From Brachypodium distachyon (lineage: Eukaryota; Streptophyta; Magnoliopsida; Poales; Poaceae), in contig NC_016133.3 in assembly GCF_000005505.3 (NCBI RefSeq), positions 51,611,237-51,675,236 of the forward strand: a DNA stretch of 64,000 bases, written 5' to 3'. A program made the position numbers and the translations under genes. How positions within the stretch are numbered: position 1 is the first letter of the stretch; every line of letters starts with the position of its first letter. Below, one piece after another: positions 47,025 through 58,796 of the stretch. The notes beneath the pieces are model-generated. The model was not told the DNA's origin, made no database searches, and saw only the letters and a list, made by a program, of their open reading frames with translations.

Positions 47025-48460
47025 CCTGTAGCACACACACCATGAAGAATTGGAGCATGGGCATTGTTGTCGTATGAAACACATGCACTGAGTGAAGATC
47101 GGTAGGGTAAGAGGGGCTGCGCTCACCCATGACACGCACACCGTGAGAAGTCGAAGGAAAGGGTTCATACTCGCCATGTGCCACGCACGCTGCAAAGAGT
47201 TCAAAAGGATCACACCACGACGGTAGAAGGCACGATATGAAGAGTAAGAGGGGTGTTGCTCATGTGCCCATGGTAGGCACACGACAAGAGCCCCAATGAC
47301 ATGTTGACCACAAAGAGTTGGAGAATAAAGCCACTCTCACCTCATTGAAGGCACAACCTGGAGAGTAGGAGGCAAGGCCGCCCCTACAATTTTGGTGCTA
47401 AATCAAATTTGAGGACCTAAAAATTGATTCTCAGAAGAATTTTTTTTAATTATTTCACACCATATCTATCAAAGGCACCCTTTTAGGTTTGCGGCATTGA
47501 ACTACGGCTTCTAGTCTTTTTTTTTCATCTTTCACTTTCATAACTAGAATCACATCCCCTAATTCTAGAAGACATGATGAGGATAAGGAAATAAACATCT
47601 CCTGTCTTAGAAACCTAAGACCCGAACAAAAGCTAATTACCCAATATCGCCTATAAGTTGCAAGACGAGGAAAGGAAAAAAAAAATCCTAACCAGCTTGA
47701 ATCAAGGTTGGTGATGGCGATCGACCGATTGTGCCAGACTGCTTGAGCCGCAGGGCGATGTTTTTTTATCTGAAGCAATCGGCGGCTGGGAGAATTAGAT
47801 GGCCAAGCGGACTTTGTTTTGTTTCTCGGGGTGACCGTGGTGTGGGCTTTGCTCCTTTTCTCTCCTGCTGCCATGGGTGTTGCCTTCTATTCTTCTATAT
47901 TTACGATAATCATGGACGATAATTAACAAGCTATTAGTACTAGTTAGGGCCCCAAAAAAAGTGGGAGCCCTGTGCCATGGCCCACTCCGTCTCTGCCGCT
48001 ACACAGGCCTAGTAGGAGGAAAGAAACAACGTGCACCCATGGTAGGCAAACTGTGAAGAACAGAAGGAAAACACGAATGCAAGAAAGGAAGGAAAGCACC
48101 TAGTGATTATGCACACTATGAAAAGTTTGGAGAATATGATCATGCTCATCCTGGGATGAAAAGGTTGTGCAAAGTATTTGGAGAAGAGTAGTGTTGTTTG
48201 ATCGAAAACTCCCAGTTCAAACAATCCGTTATCTCCTAGCCTAAGTTCGTCCCCCGTCATGTTCACCCGTGAGGCACTCCATGAAGACTTGGGATCAATC
48301 ATGTTCACAATGTGACAAGTACGTCATGCATAATGCATAATTGCAAGAGGGGAAGGAAGCACACATGCCAAGTGACATGTACGCTAGGAAAAGTTTGTAG
48401 GAGTGTATGCGTCGTTCCTCTCGTGACAACTTTGGGATGCGTATTTGAGGAGGATTGAAC
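47025..48460. repeat. degenerate satellite array split by an insertion
   Basis: Degenerate units of roughly 45-52 bp containing GCACAC..TGAAGAGTTGGAG and CCCATGGTAGGCA words occupy 47025-47372 and resume at 48012-48460. Removing 47373-48011 restores the phase. No coding function is evident. The sequence from 46668 to 47020 is AT-rich and empty, as is 48460-48900 apart from the promoter of the next gene. Confidence 0.55.
47373..48011. mobile_element. TIR element inserted in satellite, TSD GTAGGAGG
   Basis: GTAGGAGG occurs at 47365-47372 and 48012-48019 (a ninth base, A, also matches). Ends share GGCC near each terminus (CAAGGCCGCCCCTAC at the left; GCTACACAGGCC at the right), suggesting a hAT-like element of about 639 bp. 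No transposase. Confidence 0.55.
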
Positions 48461-48918
48461 AAACCACGTGCAAGTTTGCACGCCACATAGAGTAAGTATT
48501 GACAGTTTGTCATATCTGAGAACAACCGTAAAGATATAGTCAATATTAATAATTATTTATAACTACGCGTCATAAAAATTACATACCTATATCCCGCGAA
48601 AATAGGCAATCGTAGATATTTGCATACTAGTTAAAGGCTGTAAAATATCAAGCAGCACATCCGTGATTTGATATGCTGAGCAAAAGCCAGGGAGCACAGA
48701 AAGCCCCAGCATCCAGCAATGGAAAGTGTCAACGCGAAATTGAAAAATAAATGAAAAACTGACAAAAATAAATGAAAAAAGGAAAATAAATAGGAAAGAG
48801 AAGCTCGGCTGTTCCGCTATATTCTAACTTCCTCCGCAGCTCTCTCGTTTGCTCCCGTCCATCCTCCTCGCCCTTGTAGTTCCTGCCACGCTTTCCCCGA
48901 ACTCCCCAAGCTCTCGCC

Positions 48919-49878
48919 ATGACAAAGACCACATGCAAGCTCTGCTCCCGCCGCTTCGCTAGCCCCCGCGCGCTAGCCGGGCACATGCGCTCCCACTCCC
49001 TCGCCGCCGCCGCCGCCGCGAAGCAGCAGCAGATCTCCTCGGCGTCCTCCGCGTCCACCTCCTTCATCGCCGCCGCCGCAAACGACGAGGCCGTCGGCTT
49101 CAAGAAGCCCCTCCCAATCTACGCGCTCCGGGAGAATCCGAAGCGCAGCCTGCGCGTCTCCGACGCCGGCTTCTCGGATCACGAGAGCGAGGCCGAGTCC
49201 ACCGCGCCCCGCGGCAAGCGCGCGCACGCCGCCGCCGCTGAGCCGCTGAGCTCGGTGTCGGACGCGGCCACGCCGGAGGAGGACGTGGCGCTGTCCCTCA
49301 TGATGCTCTCCCGCGATTCCTGGCCGTCGTCGGTGGGAGACTACTGGGACGACGACGACGGGAGCGACGGCGACGGCGGCGGCTACGCGCTCCCCGCTCC
49401 TGATCCGGCGCCGCCGGTGGTGGAGAAGCGGACGCGGTTCCAGTGCGGCGCGTGCAAGAAGGTGTTCCGATCCTACCAGGCGCTCGGGGGCCACCGCGCC
49501 AGTCACGTGCGCGGCGGCAGGGGCGGATGCTGTGCGCCTCCCGTCGTCGCTTCTCCTCCTCCTCCGCAGCCGCCATTGGTGGAACGCGACGCGGACGAAG
49601 CCATGGAGGACGGGAAGGGGCAGCCGCGAGAGTGCCCCTACTGCTACCGCGCGTTCGCCTCCGGGAAAGCTCTTGGCGGCCACAAGAGGTCCCATGTGTG
49701 CTCCGCCGCCGCGGCCGCCGCCGCCGCAGCAGCAGCAGCACAGGCAGAGGAGGCCGCTGCTCCTCGGGACCCGATCAAAGCCTTTGGCATGATCGATCTG
49801 AACGTCGCGCTGCCCGTCGAGGATGTGGAGCTCTCTGCCGTGTCAGATCCCCGCTTTTCCTCCAATCCAGGTTCTTAG
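48919..49878 (+). CDS. ZAT-type C2H2 zinc-finger repressor (319 aa, intronless)
   Basis: Nuclear C2H2 protein with three fingers: C6-C9-H22-H26 at the very N-terminus (RALAGH), then QALGGH-type C176-C179-H192-H196 and C239-C242-H255-H259 (KALGGH). It carries an L-box-like EEDVALSLMMLSRD near 115-130, the conserved KRAHAAAAE-like basic stretch, an alanine run (about 260-275, from a GCC/GCA repeat) and a C-terminal EAR motif IDLNV at 292-296. The arrangement is that of the ZAT4/ZAT9-like three-finger group, transcriptional repressors in stress responses. The start at 48919 is supported by the finger beginning at residue 6. It is shorter than, but architecturally parallel to, the gene at 41880-43778, suggesting a local family pair with the tRNA between. 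Confidence 0.93.
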   Translation: MTKTTCKLCSRRFASPRALAGHMRSHSLAAAAAAKQQQISSASSASTSFIAAAANDEAVGFKKPLPIYALRENPKRSLRVSDAGFSDHESEAESTAPRGKRAHAAAAEPLSSVSDAATPEEDVALSLMMLSRDSWPSSVGDYWDDDDGSDGDGGGYALPAPDPAPPVVEKRTRFQCGACKKVFRSYQALGGHRASHVRGGRGGCCAPPVVASPPPPQPPLVERDADEAMEDGKGQPRECPYCYRAFASGKALGGHKRSHVCSAAAAAAAAAAAAQAEEAAAPRDPIKAFGMIDLNVALPVEDVELSAVSDPRFSSNPGS

Positions 49879-52800
49879 AAGCAAGCAGGATTGCCACCAT
49901 GCCGGTTAATTCCAATTGAGGAGGTGATCTGAGGTGAGGCATTGGGGACATGATTCGAAGAAACTAGAAGGTAAAAAAGAAGAAAAACAGAACCATCTTT
50001 GGTAGGTTTTGATGGTAGCCAATTTGCCCGTACATTCCGTTTCATTGCTCTTCGTTTAGAATGTTAAATTAAAATTGTTGATGTTCCTTTTGTTATTATA
50101 TACCTGTTTCAAGCTATATGGAATTGTTTTAGATTTGAGCTCTGGTTGTTTTTTGATCTGATTCTAGCAATGGATCTTTAGCTGAACCATCAGAAATTCC
50201 GCATGAAGGAATGGATTTTTAGCCGAACCATGAGAACAGTAGCATGCTAGTAGAAACAAAAGCACAAAAGAATGGCAGTGGAGTGGAGTCGTAGACTTGC
50301 TAGCTAGCTTTTGCATAGTGTCCAAAGCCACAATAACAATTGTCCAGTACTCCTGCTGCTTTGCTCTGTTGCTTGCTTCCTTTCTTTCTTTTGCTCCTGC
50401 TGCAACTGCCAACACCCTACACCACCTCCACGCTGCATCCCTCCTTCAGTTGCTGGGATGAACAGTGCCTGCTTCGTACCCTGGCCTGAGAGTGTCCCTT
50501 CTGTTTCTGACTTTGTTCCCCCTATCTCTCTCTCTCCCTGGATGTGGGCCCAAACATGTCCACCGCAAGCCTGTGTCGCATAGTATAGTAGCAGCTGTAG
50601 ATTGCAGAATTGCAGACGTCATAGCGGCCATTGCATCATAGTTGGAGTAGTAGTAGGAGCCAGCGAGCCAGCTGCCAGCCAGTCAAGCCGTTCTTTGTTT
50701 ATGGCATGAAGAAACGGCGCTCGTTTTCTGCAGGAGCTCTGGCTCCAAGTTTGGAGGCAGGCGGTTAGGATCTCGATCGCCTCCCCACCGGGCACGTGGC
50801 ACCCGTCTCCTTGGCTGCTCGTGTGGACCGTGGTGGTGCGAATTCGGCCGGTCATTTAGCTCCCGGGAAATCCGGGCCTTTGAGTTACCAGGAATTAACA
50901 CGCCGAGTTAAAACGGGCGGTTTAATTGTGCGCGTAGCGTTTCGACGCGTCTCTCTCGCCCCCCTTCTCCCGGACCTGCCGTACTACGTATCCGGGGAAA
51001 AAAGAAAAAAGGGAAGAGAAGAGAAGCCGGTAGGCGCGGAGCCCGAAGCGGATCCCGGGGGCAAAATGGCTGGTGCACACGAGGATCAGGATGACGCGTG
51101 GGCCCTTCTCCTGGGGCCAGTCGGATACGGTTGGTCCTCGTGCCATGTACTGTACGGGATATGCTCTCTGGCGCCCGCCAGGATAAAGCGCGGGGTGGGC
51201 CCGAGTGGGTGACGTCGCAGGCCCTTTTGGGGCCGTCCGATCGGAGTTGGACGGCTGGCCATCGGTCGTGACTCCAGTGTGGCGCTTTTATATCTCGCGT
51301 CCGTGTCAGGCCCATCATAGTCGCTTCTCTCGGATGGCCTTACTGACCGTACTGAGGTACGAATACAAAGGTACAGTACTCCATGATCTCGTAGTACTAC
51401 TTACTAATTTAATTACAGTACTATACTGCTGCTTTACAGTATTATTGGATTGCACGAAATCACGCATTTGATCACGCGTGAACTTCATGTGAATAATGTT
51501 TCTGATGTTTGCTAATCTATGCTGCTGCTGCTGCTGCACTTTATCGGCATTTGGATATTGAAAAAGATATTCGTTCTGCTTATTTGTTCGCGTGTAGGTT
51601 TATTAGTACCACTTTAGGCAAAATCTTTCTGATTGCTTGTGTCCGGCCCGAAGAGTTCCTTCTGAGGGGAAGATGCATATATGCCTACACCGCGGTGCAC
51701 GCCATACGTAGGCACGTAGCTGCTGTCCCACTCCTGCTGCCTCTCAGTGGACGGAAGCTGGGGATTCTTGGTCCGGACCAGTATATGGTCACACTGATCA
51801 AAGCGAACCTCATGCTCTCAGAGCTAAGCTAGCTAGTAGCTAGCAACCAACTTAGTACCAACCTTTGCTCTTTTTTCTGAGTCGTCCCCAACAAATATGT
51901 AGGTGCCAAGCAAGTTCCACGCATGCATGGATCATGATTCTCCAGCTTGGTTCAGTAAAGTTGGTCACACAAGTCGCATGGATCGATCGGAGGCCGGCCG
52001 AGCGACCGATCGATCCAGTGCTGGTTAGCTTGTAGCAGCGGCTAGCATAACCCCAGCATGCGTGCCATCCATCCCAATTCTTTCTAGATCAAAATCCATC
52101 CCAACTCCGAAGAAGAAACAAAAAACCTAAATATAGACATTTGTTTAGCTCGTTTAGCATGACTTCTTATCCTAGTGTGACAAATTTGCCGTCGAAAACA
52201 CGGAGATCAAGGTAAAATTACAGAACTGTTAAAGCATAGATCGACCAATGTTGCATACAAGCATCATGCCGTGAAGGCGACGAGGGGGCCGGGAGGCGCT
52301 AGCACTGTACCTCGTCACGCTTGAGGCTGTGTCTCGCCATTGGAGACGTACGGCACGCACGCACGCCTCGCGCGCCTCCCTCTCCCGGACCCGGCATGCT
52401 TTTCCCGTCTTAATCCCCTACCTAATGTTACTGCTGGGAGAACAGTATGTCCGAAGAAAAAACACTGGTATATACGGAGCTCGTATTGTTGCTAAACTTC
52501 CGATCTGATTGAGCTCAGCTAGCTGTGTTCCAACGGCCACGTGATAGCTACGTTGCAGTTACGACGTGCAGAGCAGATGCGTTGCTGGATCGTTGATGGC
52601 TCGGCGAGCTAGGTAATTAAGCACGGGCGGTAGCTACACAGTCTGAGCAAAGCTGAAGAAGGAGGGAAATGACCCGGACCCCAAATTTGGTCCGTGCGCC
52701 CGTCCGCAGGCAGTTATGCGTAAATGAAAATTCAGGTCCTCGCTGGCTCGCTGCTCAGCCAGTTAGTTAAGGAGAATTGAATCTGCATTTTATTTTACAG

Positions 52801-53632
52801 ATCTGACATTAATGACGGGGAAGACGGGAGATTTGTGTTCTGGAAAAGCGCATCTCCTCGTGGAGTCGCTCGTTGTGCTAGAAAGTGAAAAGGAACAAGC
52901 TTGCAAGACACCGTATTCATTCATTTCATACACACCTCGAACGCATGCAAATTAACCAGCAGCAAGCATGGACGATGCACCCTATAGCTAATTAAGCTGA
53001 AGCTATCGTCTGTCTGTTTCTCTTTCGTTAATACGGAGTAATAACGAGTCATAAACCACCCACCATTTGTATGTCTCGTGTTTACTATTATCTCGCCACT
53101 ATGATAATGCTCACACACATTGCATGCTGCGTGTTATCCAATACATGGAGCGTGCTAGCCAGGGATAGTAAACCGATAGTAAAACATCCATGTGTCATGT
53201 TCTGTCCTCTCGGTAGCATGCAGTCGGATGATAGCTTTTTTTTATTTTTTTGCGGAAATGCTCACTTGGTTCAAATAAAGGAAGGCATATGCCAAGCCCA
53301 AGCTGGAACAGATGCAGACTGCTAGTACTACTAGCTGCAGGAACACAGCGAAACAAGGCAGAGGCACGAAGCATCTTTGATCAGAGAGTTACGAAGATAG
53401 GTGTTGCGCACGCTGCGAACAAAATGGAAGTATTCTGTCCCAAATTAGTCGGGTTTCTTGCTTGTCCTTTAGCCAGCGGTGGCGCATATCTCTTCTGCAT
53501 CAATTAAGCTAGCTTGCACTGGGGAACTACATAGCCATATAGGACCCCCGGCCGGTGATGATCGAGCCCCGGGCAGTTTTTGTCAGGCTGTTAAGCTGCG
53601 TACGCACGTACGTACTAAGCTTGCACTATAAG
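49879..53632. other. intergenic; no gene recognised
   Basis: 3' flank of the zinc-finger gene and 3.7 kb of mixed sequence. A GC-rich patch at 50800-51300 has overlapping frames on both strands but no recognised domain. There are simple repeats at 50525-50540 (TC) and a CTG run at 51520-51537. Confidence 0.5.
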
Positions 53633-53789
53633 CAGGGGCGGAGCTGGTATACAAGCTATGGGTTCAGGTGAACACAATGAAATTTGTCAATCCTTCGTTA
53701 GATTAGTCTTCAACATGTTTATTAGAAGAAAATTACACTATAAGCAAGAGAGTCGAACTCATTAAAATTCTGTTCTAGCTTCGCCACTG
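53633..53789. mobile_element. hAT-like MITE, 157 bp, 8-bp TSD
   Basis: TIRs CAGGGGCGGAGCT and the complement of CAGTGGCGAAGCT. Target duplication ACTATAAG (53625-53632) versus ACTATAGG (53790-53797). Non-coding. The end sequence resembles the element at 18221. Confidence 0.8.
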
Positions 53790-53797
53790 ACTATAGG

Positions 53798-55608
53798 TAG
53801 TGCCGCGTCTGTATATACCTGGCATCAGTGTGTGTGTGTGTGTGAATTGCCTGGGACGCGACAAACTAATGCATGTGGCCTAGCCCTAGCCATGATATAG
53901 CTTCTGGTCGCATGCTTTGCAGTTTGCAGTTGCACGCCCTTTCTTCCAAAGCTCTCTCTGCTCTCTTTTTGGGCGTTCATACAGAGCAGAGGCAAGCTCA
54001 GCTAGCTACGTCACAGCTCGGTGTGGATGTGTGCGAGTTACAGAATTGGAGTACGTGAAAGAGGGGTGTCATTTCGATCGACAGGTCGGCACACGCTCCA
54101 AAACTCAAAGGATTTGATTTTTTGTGATGAATCAGAAGGAATTGCTGGTTTTAGAACAAGAGCGTAAAAGCTGCGGCGTGGAAGGCTTTCGAACAGAAGG
54201 ATGCTTTAACTGGAGATATATACCTTGCTTTGCCTTCGGTACTGGGTCTGGGTGTGCTACAAATGAACAAGCCTACGGCATGGGCAGACCCAGATGTGCC
54301 GAAGGGGCTCCTTCATTATTGCTCCTTACGGCTAGACCTAGGCCTCTGGAGCCCGGGTGGTGCTTGTGCGAAAGCGGGAGCCGTATCTGTGGTTTTACCA
54401 AGGAGAAAAGCTAATAAGGCGTCGTGGTGCCGATGCGTTGCTGCTGCCTTTGCTCCTCCACGATTTGCATTGCCTCGTCGTGGATGACAGGGATCTCTGG
54501 CTCTGTAGCAGTGGTACTAGTACCGTAGCGGTTTAGGAGTACTGGGCCAACCGAGTGCGCGTCCATATCGGCCCAACTATAAACGAAGGCCCAGCGACAC
54601 GCCCCCTCGCTGCGTTTGTTTTGCTTCCGTCCGCATGGTAAATTGGTAATCGGACAGCAGTTCATCGTTGCCGCCTTGCAAATTTCACCCCTCATGGCGT
54701 GTACTGATTTCTCGGGGATGGCGCAATTATGCTCGTTGAGTCGTTGTGGCATCGATCTCGTACGGATTTCAGTTTGCGAAAACACATTGCTAGATTTGCA
54801 CAGATCGCTAACTACTACCAGATGATGACGGCGACGGTTTTGTCCACGGGCAAGTACAGATGTCTATCCTTTGCTAACTGCTGGCTGAAGACGTTGTTTG
54901 GATGATCTTTGTTAGTTCGACTCAACAATACACTCACGAAGCCCCGTCGAAAATATTACTACTCCGTATTTTGGAGTAACAAGTTCTCCCAAGTTCAATT
55001 CCACCATAAGTCTCTAACCGCTACTACGTAGAACGCAATGTACTAACATGACTAGCATGTTTCTTTTCTTGGCTGACGTCCACGCCATTTCGACAGAACC
55101 GAATGCCTCAGTCATCAGCCTTTGAACTGCCAACTTTGCCGCGATCAAAACCTCATCAACATCAACGGGACTCGCATTTATGAATTAGCCATTGATGGAA
55201 CCAAGATGATACACGATTAAACTCAACATCATCCATCCATGATAAAAACAAGGCCAAGCAAGGAGGCCATGACAAGATGAAAACCAAAACAAATAAAATG
55301 TGACACCTCGTCTATGTCTTTCTGCTCTGCGTTACTATAAAGAACCGCGTGGATAATCCTTTTTTTAGGTAACACTTGGATATTCCTTGTGCGTGCAAAA
55401 TTAAGGCAAATGGATTTAATTTCCTCGTAATTATAGTAGATCAACTGAAGTATAACATCCATCCAGGAATCAAATAACAGACTCATTTTATATATCTGCA
55501 GAGCTTTACAGATGATCCAACGAAAGCAACTTTGAACTAAAAAGGGCAAGGGCACAGGTAATGTAGCTACTTCATGGAATTTGCACCCTTCGATCATGGC
55601 TTTGCTCA
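53798..55608. other. intergenic; no gene recognised
   Basis: A TG run near 53828-53843. Frames of up to about 100 codons at 54124-54487 overlap on both strands without recognisable motifs. The right end is the 3' flank of PEX19. Confidence 0.5.
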
Positions 55609-57986
55609 TCACATCACGCAGCAATCTGGTGCTGACTCAAGCATCTCGGGTGATCTGTAATACAGTAGTATATCCCTAGTTAGTTGGTCCTTGGATGCAA
55701 ATGTATGCAAATACATCTTGTGGTATGATGAACAACATTATGCCATTAGAGAACTAATGTACTATTAGCATCCTCTACAATTAAACGAGATGGCTACTTA
55801 AATTATAAGATATATTCTTATGTTAGAAAGTGGAATTAAAGAACTAATGTTTACTGCGCAATGTGAAGTTGACAATTTGATCCCATAATCAAATGATCAC
55901 CAGCTCAATTTGACATGTGCTGTAGTCTACAGAATTAGCTCATACAACCAATTACCACCAAGGAAAGGCCTACTACCACTTTAGCACAGTTAAAAACTAG
56001 TAACAAAATAGTTGGAAAGGAATGGCAAAGAATAACCTCCAATTTGCTCCACACAAAAAAGTAAGTGTACTCACATTCCTGCTAGCAATATCAGCACAAT
56101 TGATGCCTCTATAACTCTATTATCACAGTTTGAATGAAAAGCAAAAGGATTGTTTCGCAACAGATAGACTTATAGAAGATAAAAAAAGATCATGAATCCA
56201 TCTATATGAGTAAAATCATACTTTTACTACTCCCAAGATTTGAATAAAATATTCATGACCCTAAGTAATAAAGTTTGATCATTTATTCATCACAAGATAT
56301 AAGTAACAAGTAAGTTTAATCTAGCAGGTACTGTATTTACGTAAAAAAAAATCAGTAGCTCGATCCCCAAGCGTATGAGTTTCGGTTCAGATGAACTTGC
56401 AAATAAAAATAGTAATGACAGTATTATGGTTTAAAGTGGAAACATCTGCAAGACTTACAGTTGTCCCAACTTGCTCAGATCCAGATCCGGAACAATATCT
56501 TGAACAAGATCACTGGGGGGCTGACCACATTCTTGCATGTTTTGCATGATCTCAAAAATCTTAGACATGTTTTCAGGCTCATGTTCATAGACATCATTAA
56601 GCTTCAGCATGAGCTCAAGCTGATTGCTGTAACGCTCATGTTCTTCTTTGCTTATCTTGCTTTTGTTATCTTCCAACCATTTTGGGTACTTTTCTACAAT
56701 GTCCTTCATGGGTTCATGAAGAATTTCCTTGGACAGAAGTTGCTTCATCATTTTTTCAACAATAGAGTCCATATCCTGTGGAAGACAAGCAAAGGAAAGC
56801 AATTGGTTCATTGTTGTACGAATGAATCATAAGTTAACTGCATTTTAACCTCAAACATCTTGTTCTGGAACTTTCTAACATCAAGCGTTAATTTAGTAGT
56901 TTCCTAACACGAAGTTTCTCATATAAATAGTAGAATAACAACCAATTTACATGATTTTCTCCCAAGTAAACTAACAACCTGCCAAAAAGGTGTCACGGTT
57001 TACTGGAAAAAGCTAGCTGGTAAGATAACAGGTATATATACTCCCCTCAAGAGTTTTGTCTTAAAGATTCCCAGTAATTAGTCACACATGCCCAAATTTG
57101 GCGATTGTGTTGCACAACTGAAGGATTGGAGATCGATAAATTACAACACACCTGAATTGCTATTAAATTTAAGGAGTATGAACCCAGAATTAAACTAACC
57201 AATAGATCTTAGCCCTATACGGCTACACCTATGGGTTCAATTGCCCAGTTCCTTATAGCGTGTAGTTAACATATCACTAATGTTCAACAGAAAGTGCCAC
57301 ACCTTTCTGGAGGCAACTACGTTAGCTTTCTCAGGCAAAGACCTAAAAGCTAAGGAATCTCCCTATGGCAGTACACCGTTACATCCTAATTTTAGACCCC
57401 CGCAAAGTGTGGATAGGTTCCATGGATTTCAGCATGTATATTTTACCAGCATGGATTGAGCAGCCTGCGTGCAAAAATTCTCTGAAGTCTCCCATACGCA
57501 CGGTAAAGCAATAATACCTGCGCACCAGCGAACTCCTCGAACTGCTTCACGAAGTCCTCCATCATCCCCTCGTCGTCCAGCCCACCGATCCCCCCGGTGG
57601 CCGACTCGAGACCCCGAACCGCCTCCCGGGTCTCGCGTGTTAGCTTCTCGAGCGCCTCCGACGCGTGCGCCCCCCTCGGTGGTTGCTTCGCTGCGCGCCG
57701 CCTGGGCGCCCTGGGGTCTGGCAGCGACATCCCCAGCCCCTTCACCGGCCTCGAGGCCCCGGACGACGATGCCGAGGCCTCGCCACTGCTGCAGAAGAGG
57801 GGGATACATCGTCACAGATTCAGCCAAAATCCTGGTGAAAATTGTTGACGTTGCGTGGGGAGTGGGACTCGGGGCAGACCTTTTGGGGGCGGCGGCGAGA
57901 TCGAGGCTGGTGAAGTCGTCGAGGGCGCTGTCCAGGAGCTGGTCGAGGTCGTCGCCGCCGGCAGCGCCGGAGTTGGAGGAGGCCAT
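55609..57986 (-). CDS. PEX19: PEX19 peroxisomal membrane protein receptor (4 exons, 246 aa)
   Basis: Farnesylated cytosolic chaperone/receptor that binds peroxisomal membrane proteins and docks on PEX3. Exons on the minus strand: 57986-57880, 57788-57518, 56775-56459 and 55654-55609, with GT/AG junctions; the total is 741 nt. The N-terminus ([16 protein letters not shown], about residues 10-25) is the PEX3-binding acidic helix. The C-terminal domain includes [20 protein letters not shown] and [19 protein letters not shown], the cargo-binding fold. The last exon encodes [14 protein letters not shown], ending in the CaaX farnesylation box CCVM. The length matches plant PEX19. The exon 2 acceptor is a CAGCAG tandem, so exon 2 may start at 57788 or 57785 (one Ser more or less). 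The start is supported by the acidic helix. It stands tail to head with the trehalose-phosphatase gene, 0.8 kb away. Confidence 0.95.
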
Positions 57987-58231
57987 GGATGGCTGTGCCT
58001 CAGGAATCCCCGCCGCGGCGACGAGGGGGCTCCGGATTTGGGGTCAGGGGCGGTCCTTCCAGCGGCAGGCGGGCAGGCGGGATGCGTCTGGGGTTTGGGG
58101 GGCAGATAGACACGCGAGGGGGAGACGGGTGAGAGAGGGAAAGGTAATCCTGAAGAACACGGCCGGCAGTGGATTCCTTCTCCGACTAGCAAGGGATAGC
58201 CTTCACAGTCACAGCCGTCGGATCGCCATCC

Positions 58232-58273
58232 AGATACTTTTCTTTTTTCTTTTTGAGAAAGATACTTTTCTTT
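58232..58273 (-). repeat. 14-bp micro-insertion with 14-bp TSD
   Basis: AGATACTTTTCTTT at 58232-58245 and 58260-58273 flanks 14 bp that read on the minus strand as TTCTCAAAAAGAAA. It lies in the PEX19 promoter region, about 250 bp upstream of the ATG. Confidence 0.7.
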
Positions 58274-58796
58274 CCGGGTCATCCATATAGTTCAGTACAA
58301 CTCTTTGTTTCAATCCGTTCGATTTAGCTCTCCCGAGAGCACGTAATCACTGTACAAAACACTACGGGGTATTATCCCAGTGATAGAGTTCTATTTTAAT
58401 TACCAGTGTGAGATTAGGAAAGGAGACCAAGAGTTTAGACGAAGAAGCCTGCTGCGGATTAGACATAGGGTATGGAATTGATTTTTGCTCCTTAATTATT
58501 TCTTCTTCGACCGAGTAAACAATACGAGCACGAAAAGTTCGGCCAAAAAAAAGAGGTTCCAATTTATTTATCAGCATGAAAACGCAAAAGGAAAAGGGCC
58601 ATCTTGCTTGCGAATTACAATGGCAAGGACCAACACCGCCACCGGTGCTATTTCTCGGTGGCAAAGAACATGACTAGCCGCACAAGAATATCAATGATAA
58701 GAATGAATTAACAGGGAACACCAACATCTTTCGACCTAGCTACGGTTTCCAACGCTGCAAAAATTGTCGCCTCAGAAACTACAGTTCTTTCTTTTT

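Noticed and set aside
50796..51318. Overlapping frames of about 138 codons on both strands
   Set aside because: No motif, no splice context and equal openness on both strands; most likely composition-driven.
57469..58290. 273-codon plus-strand frame over PEX19 exons 1-2
   Set aside because: Antisense to PEX19 coding exons and GC-driven; composition is low-complexity Arg/Pro/Ser.
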